A stretch of DNA of 64,000 nt, from positions 454,737 to 518,736 of the forward strand of contig JALWXN010000004.1 of NCBI GenBank assembly GCA_027078545.1. Reading direction: 5' to 3'. Below the pieces are notes generated by a model. That model searched no databases. It was not told the origin of the DNA and saw nothing but the letters and a program-made list of their open reading frames with translations. Position 1 is the first letter of the stretch, and every line of letters starts with the position of its first letter. The translations under genes were made by a program, and so were the position numbers. Shown piece after piece: positions 34,082-42,889 of the stretch. Source of the stretch: Nitrososphaeria archaeon. GTDB lineage: Archaea > Thermoproteota > Nitrososphaeria > Geothermarchaeales > JDFR-13.

Positions 34082-35176
34082 ATGCTGGATAGGAGGCGCT
34101 TCCTGAAGCTGGTTGGGGCCGGGGCCATACTGGCTGGCTTGGGCTACGTAGCCCTTAGGATGGCTACGAGGCCTGAGTACGGCGAGGTCGAGGCAGAGTA
34201 TGAGCTTGTTGACCTGGCCACCGACCTGACTATACCCTGGGCAGTTAGGATGGTGGGGGAGGGACTACTCGTCACCGAGAGGCCTGGTAGGCTGGTCTAT
34301 ATCGAGGATGGGTCTCCCAGGCTTATCCATAGCTTCGACGTAGCAGCTGTAGGGGAGGCTGGCCTACTGGGGCTGGAGCTAGACCCCGACTTCGAGGCAA
34401 ATAGAAGGATCTATCTATACATGAGTGTGTATAGGGATGGGGAGATAGTGAACCGTGTGGTTAGGGCCAGGATTGACCCTGACTTTAGGGGCCTCTCAAG
34501 TATCGAGACGATCCTCGACGGTATACCAGGCGCGAATATCCATGACGGGGGGAGGATCAGGCTGGGGCCAGACGGCTATCTATATGTAACCACTGGTGAC
34601 GCCAACATACCGAGCCTGGCGCAGGATCCGGAGAGCCTTGCAGGTAAGATACTCCGGATAGGGCTTGACGGGGAGCCGCATCCCGACAACCCCTTTGGTA
34701 ACGAGGTATATAGCTTGGGGCATAGGAATCCACAGGGCCTCGACTGGCACCCAGTTACTGGGGAGCTGTACAGCAGTGAGCACGGCCCAATAGGGCATGA
34801 CGAGATAAATAGAATAGTTCCCGGTGGAAACTATGGCTGGCCGATATACGCTGGCTACAGCAGGGACGAGAGATACATATCACCAGTATTCGAGACCGGG
34901 GACAAGACGATAGCGCCTAGCGGAGCGTCATTCATAGATGGCCGCATACTAGGCCTCGACGGCTACGTCTTCGGAGTGGCATGTCTAAGGGGTTCACAGG
35001 TATTCATCTATGATCTAGACAATGGCGCAACATATAGTATCCTCTCAGGAACATTGGGGAGGCTGAGGGAGCTGATACCCCACGAAGATGGATTCATCGT
35101 AGCCACAAGCAATAGGGATGGGAGGGGATCTCCTAGGGAGGGGGACGACAGGATTGTCCTGGTTAAGATGGGTTAG
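34082..35176 (+). CDS. PQQ-dependent aldose sugar dehydrogenase-like protein (Tat signal)
   Basis: A 364-residue protein. The N-terminus MLDRRRFLKLVGAGAILAGLGYVAL is a Tat signal. Then comes a six-bladed propeller of the soluble glucose-dehydrogenase type: LTIPWAVRMVGEGLLVTERPG-like first blade, GEAGLLGLELDPDF, IHDGGRIRLGPDGYLYVTTGD, SLGHRNPQGLDWHP (catalytic His region), SEHGPIGHDEIN and GGNYGWP. It oxidises sugars outside the cell using PQQ, as in the homologue of Pyrobaculum. It lies 19 bases after the ECF S-component gene. I use ATG 34082 because upstream frames lie in that gene. Confidence 0.85.
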   Translation: MLDRRRFLKLVGAGAILAGLGYVALRMATRPEYGEVEAEYELVDLATDLTIPWAVRMVGEGLLVTERPGRLVYIEDGSPRLIHSFDVAAVGEAGLLGLELDPDFEANRRIYLYMSVYRDGEIVNRVVRARIDPDFRGLSSIETILDGIPGANIHDGGRIRLGPDGYLYVTTGDANIPSLAQDPESLAGKILRIGLDGEPHPDNPFGNEVYSLGHRNPQGLDWHPVTGELYSSEHGPIGHDEINRIVPGGNYGWPIYAGYSRDERYISPVFETGDKTIAPSGASFIDGRILGLDGYVFGVACLRGSQVFIYDLDNGATYSILSGTLGRLRELIPHEDGFIVATSNRDGRGSPREGDDRIVLVKMG

Positions 35177-35307
35177 CATTCTCTAAAACAAGGTGTATCA
35201 ATAAAAATAAGACCTGTGACACACTTAATTTATAAACTATATGTTCGGATTAGCGTAGCCCCAATATATACTATACACTAATCATTGTACGATGTAGGAT
35301 TTTAGGT

Positions 35308-37737
35308 GTGAAGCGGGTAATAATTCTCCCGGTGTTTATTATAATCGTACTTCTCGGACTTGGCCCAGTGCAGGGTGCCAGTACCTACCAGGTACCCACC
35401 GATTTTCCTGACATATATACAGCGATCAATAGTGTTCCACCAGGCTCTGTGATCGAGGTTAGTGGTGTCCAGCTGATAACTATGCCTGTAGTGGTCTTCA
35501 AGGATCTGAAGATCGTAGGCGGTGTCTATATACCCATCGATGGTTATGAGGTGTTCTACGACCCTATCTTTGTCGTCTCTGGGGCAAATCTCACCATGGT
35601 TGGGGTGCGGATCATCGATGACGATGTTGTTGATCCGTATAAACTGGTGGGTATCCATGTGATGAGTGGAAGGCTGGAGCTGATACAGTCGAACATAACG
35701 TTGCCGATTACAGATATCCTCTTCCCGGGTGGTGGCCGGGGTTCCTCTATCTTTGCCAACACGGGTATATTCGCCACGGGAGGGACAACCAATGTGTACT
35801 CTTCATTTATCAAGGCCGAGATTGCCGTTATGATAGGTTCTACACCGAGCCCGCCCAGCGATCCTATCAAAGTATTCCCCATAGGGGAGGAGAGAGTGGA
35901 GCCTGGTAAGGGGAAGCAGTATACTGAGATAATCATATCTCCGACCAGGGAGATATCTATTCCGGGAGAGGCTAGAAAGGAGGAGGTGGTTAGGACTGCT
36001 GTAGCTTGGCTCGAGTCTAGTCGAGTGGCTGCTCAGCCAATGCCACAATTCCCGACCCCCTCACAAGTCTCACTTAATAACCCGATACATGTCAATGTAT
36101 ACGGCAGTCTATTCGTGGCAGACGTAGGTTACTACATCTCCTCTACCCTAGAGTCCCCAGTGTTGAAGTCCCAATCCAATCTAATGTTGGCCGAGATGGG
36201 TGTCTATGCAGCCTTCTCACCCTTTGCTCCATATGACATACCGATTACTTCTCTGTTAATCGAGGTGATTAGGGACAGGATATACTCGTGGAGTGGCGGC
36301 GGGGGGATAGCGTTCACATATCCAGGTATCTCCTCGGTTGTTGCTGGTGCGAATATGTATGTGAGGTTCGCTGGTGTGGAGGCCTCTGGACAGGGCTTCG
36401 GACATCTAATGGTTGTCGGTATAAGGCTGGGTAGAATCGGTGGAGCGACCAACTTCTACTACTATATTGACGGAGGGAACTATCAGCTGAGCAACTCTCC
36501 ATTCTTCTTGGGAGCCCAGACCAGATACACATTGTCACCACTATACATCGTCCTGAATAACCTGGACGTGGTTAACGAGGGTGATACAGAGTGGTCAAAC
36601 AAGTTTGCATGGATCATTACAGATCGCTCATCGTTGGGTCTCGATATGTATGTAAGGAACGTGGTCGAGGAGGGATATATAGAGGGGATACGTCTCGACA
36701 CAAGGGACTACATCAAATATCTCAGGGTATTTGGGCTTGGCTATTTCCACTGGGAGCGGAGTGGACCGGGGCTTGTGATGAATGTTCTTCTCGGCTGGGC
36801 CAATAATCCGTTGGGCTCGGATCCGAAGAGTTTTCTAGAGATGATTTCTGAACCTGTCGAGGGCGAGGGTTTGAATGAGTTGATATCTTATTTGGCTGAG
36901 CGTGACGACGTAGTCTTCCTCTACAGTATCCTATGGTCTATATGGCTAAACTCGTTTGATGAGAGGAATGGCCTCGGTGTATCGCTTATAGAGACAGTGT
37001 ATGTACAGAGTACGGAGTCTATACTCAGGAATGCATGGATAAATAGTATATGGACGCTGGAGACACTAGTCCTTAGCCAGTACACGGATACACCTATCCA
37101 GGGTGCATCTGTGTTATATACACATGCAGGGATGTTAAAGTCCTCAGGCGTTACTGGTCCTGCCGGAAGCTATACCTCCACATTTATACACCGGGTAGAC
37201 AGGTCGTCATACATACCTCTCAACATCTTCAGCATCCAGAGCAGCTTCATCTCACCATTAAGGGTTGATGCCAAGTTCCAGGGAGCCTCGGCCGGGACAT
37301 GGTACATACCCTATGTTGGAGACGATATAACACTGCCAAACTGGTTCGGCAGGATAGTTCTCCGCCTACCGGTACTGGCTGTAAGGGTACTGGGCTTCAG
37401 CCACGACATGGGCACCACATACCTGGAGATCCTTGGATATAAGGGTGGATTCGCAGGTTTCTACAGCTATACACCTGATGAACTCGGGGATATAAGGGGG
37501 GAGGAGCCACAGCAGCAGGGCCAGGTAAGCCCTGCATCCGGTTTTTGGAACCAGACTAGAACTGGCTACCGCTACTATGACCTGAGGATAATCAAGGTGG
37601 CCTATTCACCTTCATATATTAGGATCGATGCCATGATACTTTACGAGGGCTTTTGGCAACCCACGGTGATATATATCAACACTATTGAGAGACTTGTCTG
37701 GAGCCCAGGACCAGTAGACTTCAGAGGATGGTACTAA
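35308..37737 (+). CDS. Large secreted protein with N-terminal beta-helix-like region
   Basis: An 809-residue protein with a signal peptide (VIILPVFIIIVLLGLGPVQGAS), then a pectin-lyase-like start: VPTDFPDIYTAINSVPPGSVIEV, DLKIVGGVYIP, ANLTMVGVRI. The middle and end are aromatic- and Tyr-rich beta-structures without a motif I know. It has no C-terminal membrane helix. The start is GTG 35308; a TATA-like ATATATACT is at 35264-35272. It is likely a surface or adhesion protein. Its codons and base composition (more A+T, fewer AGG) differ from the adjacent transporter genes, hinting at transfer. Confidence 0.6.
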   Translation: MKRVIILPVFIIIVLLGLGPVQGASTYQVPTDFPDIYTAINSVPPGSVIEVSGVQLITMPVVVFKDLKIVGGVYIPIDGYEVFYDPIFVVSGANLTMVGVRIIDDDVVDPYKLVGIHVMSGRLELIQSNITLPITDILFPGGGRGSSIFANTGIFATGGTTNVYSSFIKAEIAVMIGSTPSPPSDPIKVFPIGEERVEPGKGKQYTEIIISPTREISIPGEARKEEVVRTAVAWLESSRVAAQPMPQFPTPSQVSLNNPIHVNVYGSLFVADVGYYISSTLESPVLKSQSNLMLAEMGVYAAFSPFAPYDIPITSLLIEVIRDRIYSWSGGGGIAFTYPGISSVVAGANMYVRFAGVEASGQGFGHLMVVGIRLGRIGGATNFYYYIDGGNYQLSNSPFFLGAQTRYTLSPLYIVLNNLDVVNEGDTEWSNKFAWIITDRSSLGLDMYVRNVVEEGYIEGIRLDTRDYIKYLRVFGLGYFHWERSGPGLVMNVLLGWANNPLGSDPKSFLEMISEPVEGEGLNELISYLAERDDVVFLYSILWSIWLNSFDERNGLGVSLIETVYVQSTESILRNAWINSIWTLETLVLSQYTDTPIQGASVLYTHAGMLKSSGVTGPAGSYTSTFIHRVDRSSYIPLNIFSIQSSFISPLRVDAKFQGASAGTWYIPYVGDDITLPNWFGRIVLRLPVLAVRVLGFSHDMGTTYLEILGYKGGFAGFYSYTPDELGDIRGEEPQQQGQVSPASGFWNQTRTGYRYYDLRIIKVAYSPSYIRIDAMILYEGFWQPTVIYINTIERLVWSPGPVDFRGWY

Positions 37738-37981
37738 CCCCTGTTTCACCTCTTTTTATTATCTTTTCAGATCATCGGGTTTGAATCCATTATGCGTGTC
37801 TACGTCACTAGATAACAACAACTTTGTTCAAATTAGAAGGTAACGATCTAGGTGTGGGACGTCTCACAAGTAAGTGTTTCTATTAATTCTACGGCCAAGC
37901 CTTAGATTACCATAATTCGATGTTAATCATGCCTCTTTAGACTCTGATTGAGATTGTGGATCAAGGTGCGCTACGTTATGG
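37738..37981. other. Intergenic stretch with a T-rich terminator
   Basis: After the large secreted-protein gene TCTTTTTATTATCTTTTC (about 37751-37768) is a plausible T-rich terminator. I see no gene or clear promoter in the remaining bases up to the tRNA. Confidence 0.4.
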
Positions 37982-38087
37982 AGCCGGGGCCGGGATTTGA
38001 ACCCGGGTGGAGCAGGTGTCCGCCGGTCATCCCTGGCTTGGTCTCTACACCTGCAGCCTGCCGCCTAGACCACTCGGCCACCCCGGC
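37982..38087 (-). tRNA. tRNA-Cys (GCA) with a 33-base intron
   Basis: The minus strand folds as GCCGGGG acceptor, GCC/GGC D stem, GCAGG/CCTGC anticodon stem, CCGGG/CCCGG T stem with TTCAAAT loop, and U73, the cysteine identity base. The anticodon is GCA. Thirty-three bases (38018-38050) interrupt the loop between positions 37 and 38, the canonical archaeal site; GCAGGTGT and ACACCTGC across the junction can form the bulge-helix-bulge. The mature tRNA is 73 bases without encoded CCA. CTTAAAAG upstream (about 38123-38132) can serve as promoter. Confidence 0.9.
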
Positions 38088-38206
38088 CCCAGTATATGAT
38101 TATTCTTTCTCGCCCTCCTTTTAAGCTGGTCTAGACGGTTCTTGGATTGGGTATTTATATTGTATCAGGTCTCCAACCAAGTTGTGTCGGGCGTGGGTGT
38201 ATAGCT

Positions 38207-38980
38207 GTGGAGCTAGTGACGATGATCCTCCTGGGCCTCTTCGGCCTGGGGGTCTCGATACTCTCGGCTGTGACTGGTATCGGTGGCGGGGGGTTCTACA
38301 CTCCGGTGCTACACTTCGTCCTCGGGCTTGAGATTAGGAATGCCCTGGCCGTCTCCAGTGCGGGTATACTGGTTGGGAGTGGCCTCGCCTCGATAGTCTA
38401 TCTCAGGAGGGGAGTAGCTAGACTGGGCATAGCCCTACCGATACTCGCCGGCCAGCTAATCACCTCAGCCATAAGTACTTATCTCACGGTCATTGTACCC
38501 AAGACCGTGATATACATCGTCCTGGCCAGCGTACTCCTCTACAACGCCCACCGGATACTGGGTGATAGGAAGGTGGGGCGCGGAGGATCCAGGGAGCCAT
38601 CCATCGCCGAGCTGATCCTTATCGGGCTTGTCACCGGCCTGATAGCGCCTTTGGCCGGTATAGGGGGAGGGATAATCATCGTTCCTAGCCTAGTAGCGCT
38701 ATACGGTGTCGATAGCAAGGTGGCCACGGCCTCCTCACTCCTCGTCATAGCCCCATCATACATCCTCGTAACCTCGATGCACATATGGCTGGGCAACATG
38801 CTCCCAGAATACGCAGCACCACTCGTCGCAGGGATCCTGATAGGAAGCCTGATAGGCACAATGGTACACAAGAGAAGCGGGAGCAGGGAGATAAGGCTGC
38901 TAGTCGGACTAATAGCACTAGCCTTCGGAATATACACGTTATACAAGCTAGGTGAGCTGTTAATCTTGCTCAACACATAG
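38207..38980 (+). CDS. TSUP-family permease (TauE/SafE-like)
   Basis: About 257 residues with seven to eight helices and the duplicated TSUP signature: VTGIGGGGFYTPVLHFVLG in the first half and LAGIGGGIIIVPSLVALYG in the second. The family exports sulfite, sulfoacetate or takes up small sulfur or organic anions. TATTTATAT near 38150 predicts transcription from about 38180, which excludes the longer frame from 38147; GTG 38207 or ATG 38222 are likely starts. It is followed by an ArsR-type regulator gene with its own promoter. Confidence 0.8.
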   Translation: MELVTMILLGLFGLGVSILSAVTGIGGGGFYTPVLHFVLGLEIRNALAVSSAGILVGSGLASIVYLRRGVARLGIALPILAGQLITSAISTYLTVIVPKTVIYIVLASVLLYNAHRILGDRKVGRGGSREPSIAELILIGLVTGLIAPLAGIGGGIIIVPSLVALYGVDSKVATASSLLVIAPSYILVTSMHIWLGNMLPEYAAPLVAGILIGSLIGTMVHKRSGSREIRLLVGLIALAFGIYTLYKLGELLILLNT

Positions 38981-39002
38981 ACGTGGGGGATATGTGAAAG
39001 TA

Positions 39003-39035
39003 AGTTTAATTATTTCCTTGTCAAAATAGTTTGAC
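39003..39035 (+). promoter_or_regulatory. Promoter and palindromic operator of the ArsR-like gene
   Basis: AGTTTAATTA (39003-39012) is a TATA-like element. GTCAAA-ATAG-TTTGAC at 39020-39035 is a perfect 6-base-arm inverted repeat lying between it and the ATG at 39055. This is where an autorepressor would bind. Confidence 0.6.
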
Positions 39036-39054
39036 TGGTGAGTAACTGGTGGGG

Positions 39055-39465
39055 ATGGATAGGATCCAGAGATATGCAGATGAATGGCTTCCGGAGGAGA
39101 TTCGGGTCATACTGAAGGCGCTGGGTAACGAGACTAGAATGGCTATAATAAGTTTCCTCTATGAGGAGGAGCCAACCACGTTTGTTGAGATTGTGAAGGG
39201 GTTGGGTCTGAAGAGTAACAAGCTCTCCTACCACCTTAGGATTCTTAGTCAGGCCGGCCTAATAGACAGGTACTATACTAGGGAGGGTGGCAGGGAAAGG
39301 ATAACATATACATTGTCAGACCTGGGTAGGCATGTATATGAGTCGGCTCCAGTCATATTCATCCCCCGTGAAGCACTTGTTCGGGAAGTAATAGACCGGA
39401 AAGCTAAGGACATGATCAACATGTCTATGACGACTATGCAGATAATGGACAAGTTGCCACGGTGA
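39055..39465 (+). CDS. ArsR-family winged-helix regulator
   Basis: A 136-residue winged-helix protein: VILKALGNETRMAIISFLYEE, EIVKGLGLKSNKLSYHLRILSQAGLIDRYYTREGGRERITYTLSDLG. There are no cysteines, so it is not a thiol metal sensor. GGTGGGG just before ATG 39055 acts as ribosome site. It is the first gene of a probable three-gene unit (39055-40470) and sits downstream of a palindrome that it may bind. Confidence 0.8.
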   Translation: MDRIQRYADEWLPEEIRVILKALGNETRMAIISFLYEEEPTTFVEIVKGLGLKSNKLSYHLRILSQAGLIDRYYTREGGRERITYTLSDLGRHVYESAPVIFIPREALVREVIDRKAKDMINMSMTTMQIMDKLPR

Positions 39466-39475
39466 GACTCTAGCA

Positions 39476-39841
39476 ATGACGGATGAGTATCACGTGTTCC
39501 TAGAAAGGCTTATTCAGCATCTCAGGACGCTAAGGACCAGGGATGACATAGAACTAGACGATGTTCTCAGGCTTTCGGAGATTGATAAAGAGGCTGTAAG
39601 ATGGTCAAAGGAGAGAAGGATCCTTAACCTATATATTTTCGCCAGAATATCGTTGTCTACCCGGTTGGTACCATATCTTATCTTTAATACAGACCCGCCC
39701 AAGGACCTTATCAGAGAGATACTTGGTAGTCTGGAGAAACTGGTAGAAGCCATTAGAGACGAGGATATGGATTTAGTAGTGGAGGCTCTACTCGATTTTA
39801 TCACGATAGTGCCGTTCAAACTGGAGGGGTCAGAGACATAG
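39476..39841 (+). CDS. Small helical protein of unknown function
   Basis: A 121-residue, mainly alpha-helical, charged protein (RDDIELDDVLRLSEIDKEAVRWSKERR; PPKDLIREILGSLEKLVEAIRDEDMDLVVEALLDF). No family recognised. It starts ten bases after the regulator's stop, so it is probably co-transcribed with it and may partner the next protein. Codon use is less biased to AGG than in core genes, as in other accessory genes of this stretch. Confidence 0.55.
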   Translation: MTDEYHVFLERLIQHLRTLRTRDDIELDDVLRLSEIDKEAVRWSKERRILNLYIFARISLSTRLVPYLIFNTDPPKDLIREILGSLEKLVEAIRDEDMDLVVEALLDFITIVPFKLEGSET

Positions 39842-39906
39842 TGCGCTCCCCCGGCTCAGAACCCAAAATATAACAAGATATGCACACAATCTAAGATTAT
39901 CGGGAC

Positions 39907-40470
39907 ATGTCCTCAAAACCTAAGAGGAAGAAGCCGTATAAAGCATTGATAGATAGGTATAAGAGGTCTATAGAAGTTGTTATCCTCGGTCCTTATAGAA
40001 GAATAGATTTATTGGAGGCCCTAAGGGACACGCTGATTGAGAGGGGATTTAAAAAGGTTTTTCTAGCTAAGGATCTTGATCCAAGAGAGGTCATAGGCGA
40101 AGATATAGATGCTCTGAGCGAGGACGAAATAAACAGGATGATGAGTGAATACGTCCTTAAAAATAGTGACTTTAGGGTCTTTGTCATCGCCTCACCGCCT
40201 GAGATAAACATAGGTGTCTATAGCGAGCTTGAGATCTATGTGAATAGTAGATACTTCGACCGTCACGCATGTATAGTCCTAATTGAGAGCTCCCTATATG
40301 ATGAGAGGAGACAGACACTCAGACTAGGGTCCTCACTCCCAGCTGGGTTGCTTAAGATACGGGATCTCCCTATTGAACCATATAAGGATGAGGGTGAATT
40401 CGAGAAGGCTGTGATGGGCAGGCTAATAAAATTTATCCATGCAAAGCTTTCGTCACAAGAGGAAGATTAG
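39907..40470 (+). CDS. TIR/nucleoside-deoxyribosyltransferase-like Rossmann protein
   Basis: A 187-residue protein with alternating strands and helices: SIEVVILGPYRRIDLLEALRDTL, GFKKVFLAKD, DFRVFVIASPPEINIGVYSELEIY, ACIVLIESSLYD, IRDLPIEPY. The order and an acidic YSELEIY helix start after the third strand resemble TIR and nucleoside 2-deoxyribosyltransferase folds, whose glutamate cleaves N-glycosidic bonds. If true it could be an NAD- or nucleotide-hydrolysing effector. This is a fold-level guess; no catalytic test is possible here. A basic N-terminus (SSKPKRKKPYK) precedes the domain. Confidence 0.45.
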   Translation: MSSKPKRKKPYKALIDRYKRSIEVVILGPYRRIDLLEALRDTLIERGFKKVFLAKDLDPREVIGEDIDALSEDEINRMMSEYVLKNSDFRVFVIASPPEINIGVYSELEIYVNSRYFDRHACIVLIESSLYDERRQTLRLGSSLPAGLLKIRDLPIEPYKDEGEFEKAVMGRLIKFIHAKLSSQEED

Positions 40471-40697
40471 TGCTTCGGATACATAACATGGCCTTAAGGA
40501 TATGGATAAAATGGAATTGTTACGTTGGTTACTGGGTTTAGAGGCTAGCCAACCATGAGGAACTACACCATCGAGTGTGATAGAGGTCCCACCCACATTA
40601 TATAATTCTTCTTGCAGATCGATTTGTGATTAAAAAATAAATACACTAGCTACGCCAATTACTCCCTATAGATGGGTTTAACAAACTATATGGTGTA
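40471..40697. other. Intergenic stretch before the toxin-antitoxin pair
   Basis: AT-rich; TAAAAAATAAATA near 40631 and AAACTATATGG near 40682 are possible promoters of vapB. No gene seen. Confidence 0.35.
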
Positions 40698-40949
40698 TTG
40701 GATTTGAGTGAAAAACGTGCCGTGATGCTTAGCAAGGAAACTCTGGAGGCCCTCGGGAGGATCAAGATGGAGAGGGGGTTCGCCAGCCTTGATGAGGTGG
40801 TGAGGTGGCTCATCGCTAGGGAGAGGAGGCTTAGACTGCTGGAGGTCTTGGAGGAGGCCTGGAATGAGAAGCCCTCAGAGGATGAGTTGGAGAGGCTGGT
40901 CGAGACCGTTGGGATGCTAAGGAGGAGTGGAAAGTGGTTGACAAGGTAG
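40698..40949 (+). CDS. vapB: VapB-type antitoxin
   Basis: An 83-residue protein with an N-terminal ribbon-helix-helix-like stretch (RAVMLSKETLEALGRIKMERGFASLDEVVRWLIARERR) and an acidic C-terminal tail (NEKPSEDELERLVETVG) that would wrap the toxin. It overlaps the vapC start by 16 bases, the usual arrangement. Starts TTG 40698, TTG 40704 or ATG 40725 are all possible. It should neutralise the toxin and repress the operon. Confidence 0.75.
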   Translation: MDLSEKRAVMLSKETLEALGRIKMERGFASLDEVVRWLIARERRLRLLEVLEEAWNEKPSEDELERLVETVGMLRRSGKWLTR

Positions 40950-41349
40950 TGGTGGATACCTCCTTCCTAATAGAGCTCCTAGACAGGGGTAGGAGGGAGC
41001 TGGTTGAATATATCGTTGATAAGGAGGTTCTGATACCCTTAGTCGTACTCTACGAATATCTCTATGGATATAGGTCATTGGTAGGGATGTGTCGAGGAGG
41101 GAGAGGATATTGGAAGGTCTGGGAACCATAGTATGGATGGATCAGAACATACTACTGAAGCTGATAGATGTGAGGTATAGAGCTGAGAAGGAGGGCCAAA
41201 AGATCCCGAAGGCAGACCTGGTAATAATTGCTACTGCATCGACACACCAGGCACCGATACTCACGCTTGACAAGGCACACTTCACCAGACACAGTATTGC
41301 AGATGTACAGGTAATCATCCCTGATCAAAACCAAAGATTTATGCGCTAG
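40934..41349 (+). pseudogene. vapC: VapC-type PIN toxin interrupted by a frameshift
   Basis: Two frames together give a full PIN domain. Frame A (40934-41131) holds VVDTSFLIELLD (first acid) and VLYEYLYGYRSLVG (second acid). Frame B (from about 41089 to 41349) holds SRRERILEGLGTIVW, KADLVIIATAS (third acid) and ILTLDKAHF. The join is near 41080-41090 and is repaired by one added base. All catalytic acids survive, so the break is recent, an error in the assembly, or a programmed shift. As read, the toxin is truncated after the second acid. Confidence 0.8.
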
Positions 41350-41498
41350 GCGATTATGCGGTAATACCGGGGCTAAAATTCCTACTTATGGGTGGCCTAA
41401 GGAGATGCTGTGTGTGAGGGTTGCCCGAAGAAGTGGGGATAGCCTCATACTAGCCCATTCCAAATTTTTGTGGCGGTAGCTCCTCTTGGGCAGGGCTG

Positions 41499-42040
41499 CA
41501 TATGTAGGGGTTGGATGCAATACATATGCATTAGCCCCCCAAGATTCAAGCCATACATATTCAATTATCCCCCCATATCCGCCTGTCCAATGTCTACATA
41601 TGACCATATCCCCCTCCAAGACATATTCTACCGCCCCCTCCCATAACTCTCACATATTACTCTATCCCCTCTTCCCAGGCTAGTGTTGATAGAAGCGTCA
41701 TGGAGGAGGGTTAAGGAGGGGTCTCTATATATTTGTGGGATAGAAGAGCCCCCTTATCCCTCTCGGGGAGGTATAGGAATATGTAGTCCCGCCATAGGGA
41801 CATATTCTCATGGCCCCTCGGAGCTCTGGACATGGTGGAGACATTTAGAAGGTCCTGAATATTTATCCCTTTTAAGGATCGGTTCTCCAAGCCGTTACAG
41901 TTATTGATAGATGGTTTATAACAGTTCCCTAGAGGGAGGGGTAAGCTATTATACGGGCTATGGCTCGTTTAGGGCTGACAATGGATAGATGAATACGTGG
42001 TGTACAGCCGAACATATATTTTTACATCCCCCTCCAAGAC
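41499..42040 (+). repeat. Iteron-like direct repeats, ACATAT plus C-tract
   Basis: A unit of ACATAT, six to nine bases, then A/T-CCCCC(TCC) recurs at about 41522, 41555, 41596, 41621 and 41652, spaced 25-41 bases, and again at 41809 and 42011. Inverted copies are seen near 41499 and 41778. ATCCCCCTCCAAGAC is repeated exactly at about 41608 and 42027. Confidence 0.6.
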
Positions 42041-42056
42041 CCAGATCCTCAGCAAG

Positions 42057-42249
42057 CTCCACAAACCTGCATGTGGGATCTGTGGAGATGAATGTGTAGG
42101 GCTGGGCAGGGGCTGTCTGGGACGCTTCACAACCCCCACGAACCATCATCGACAACCCAGCCCAGACGTGTGGAGGGGGGAGGGGGTGGAGATGAGGAGG
42201 TGTCGGGAACGCTAAACTCTCCACAAAGCCATGTTGAGTATTTGTGGAG
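42057..42249. repeat. Two CTCCACA/TGTGGAG inverted repeats
   Basis: CTCCACA (42057) with TGTGGAG (42081), and CTCCACAAA (42219) with TTTGTGGAG (42241). The second pair has nine perfect bases and a 13-base loop. They could be hairpins in RNA or paired protein sites in DNA. Confidence 0.55.
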
Positions 42250-42619
42250 CGGGTTCGGAAATGTGGGGGATAATGTCATATGTATATCGCTCCATAGACT
42301 AGGGCTAGATAGAGTGATAGAGTATAGCTAGGCAGAGTCATAGGACACAGGTAGATAGAGCCATAGGGACAACCCAGCAACCACACCATAATATGTGTTG
42401 TCCTGTGTTGTTGTATTTGTTTGTGTGTTTGTGTGTTGTGTTTTTGTTCTGGCTTATATGGTTTTGATGTGTGTATGTGTGGTTTGTGTTGTTGTTTGGC
42501 GTCGCTATCTATAGCTGATCAACGGGGCTTGTAGGCTATGCTGATCTCATCTCCTCCCATGCATCATAGCCATGTATCCTCATGACTAGGCCAATGTCTC
42601 GTCAATAGACACTTCATAA

Positions 42620-42889
42620 GGGATCGGCTATAGCTGGACCGGCGATACTCCACTCTTCCCACCTGTTCCTGGGCTTGGTTATGACCCGTTCCACGAGTTG
42701 GAGACGGTGTTCCACAGTGTTGCTCCATATGTCAGGTATGTGTATGGGGAGGTGTATCACCTGAGGGGGCTGAACAGGAGGTATGTCGAGACTGCTCTAG
42801 GCGTCCCTGTTGGCTACGACCCAGCCCTCGACACGGCTCTGGGGAGGAGGTTTGAGCGTCTCATGAGGCTATACGGCTTGGATGGTGGA
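42620..42889 (+). pseudogene. Coding fragment ending at CRISPR array 2
   Basis: An open frame with coding character (GYDPFHELETVFHSVAPYVR, NRRYVETALGVPVGYDP, RRFERLMRLYGLDGG) starts after a stop at 42617 without a clear start codon and runs straight into the first repeat at 42890. Two VP-GYDP motifs repeat within it. I do not recognise the family. It looks like a gene remnant cut by the array or by the event that placed the array here. Confidence 0.45.

Larger units (their letters stand above)
41350..42619. other. 1.3-kb non-coding region
   Basis: No convincing gene; short open frames here lack coding character. It contains iteron-like direct repeats (41499-42040), two TGTGGAG stem-loops and, from about 42400 to 42510, a strand made almost only of G and T (TTGTATTTGTTTGTGTG and the like). 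GGACAAC (42369) and GTTGTCC (42406) form a further inverted repeat. The region separates the TA pair from CRISPR array 2. Confidence 0.6.

Noticed and set aside
41958-42331. Several 70-90-codon open frames in the non-coding region
   Set aside because: No start signals, odd amino-acid composition and repeated motifs; they look like chance frames.
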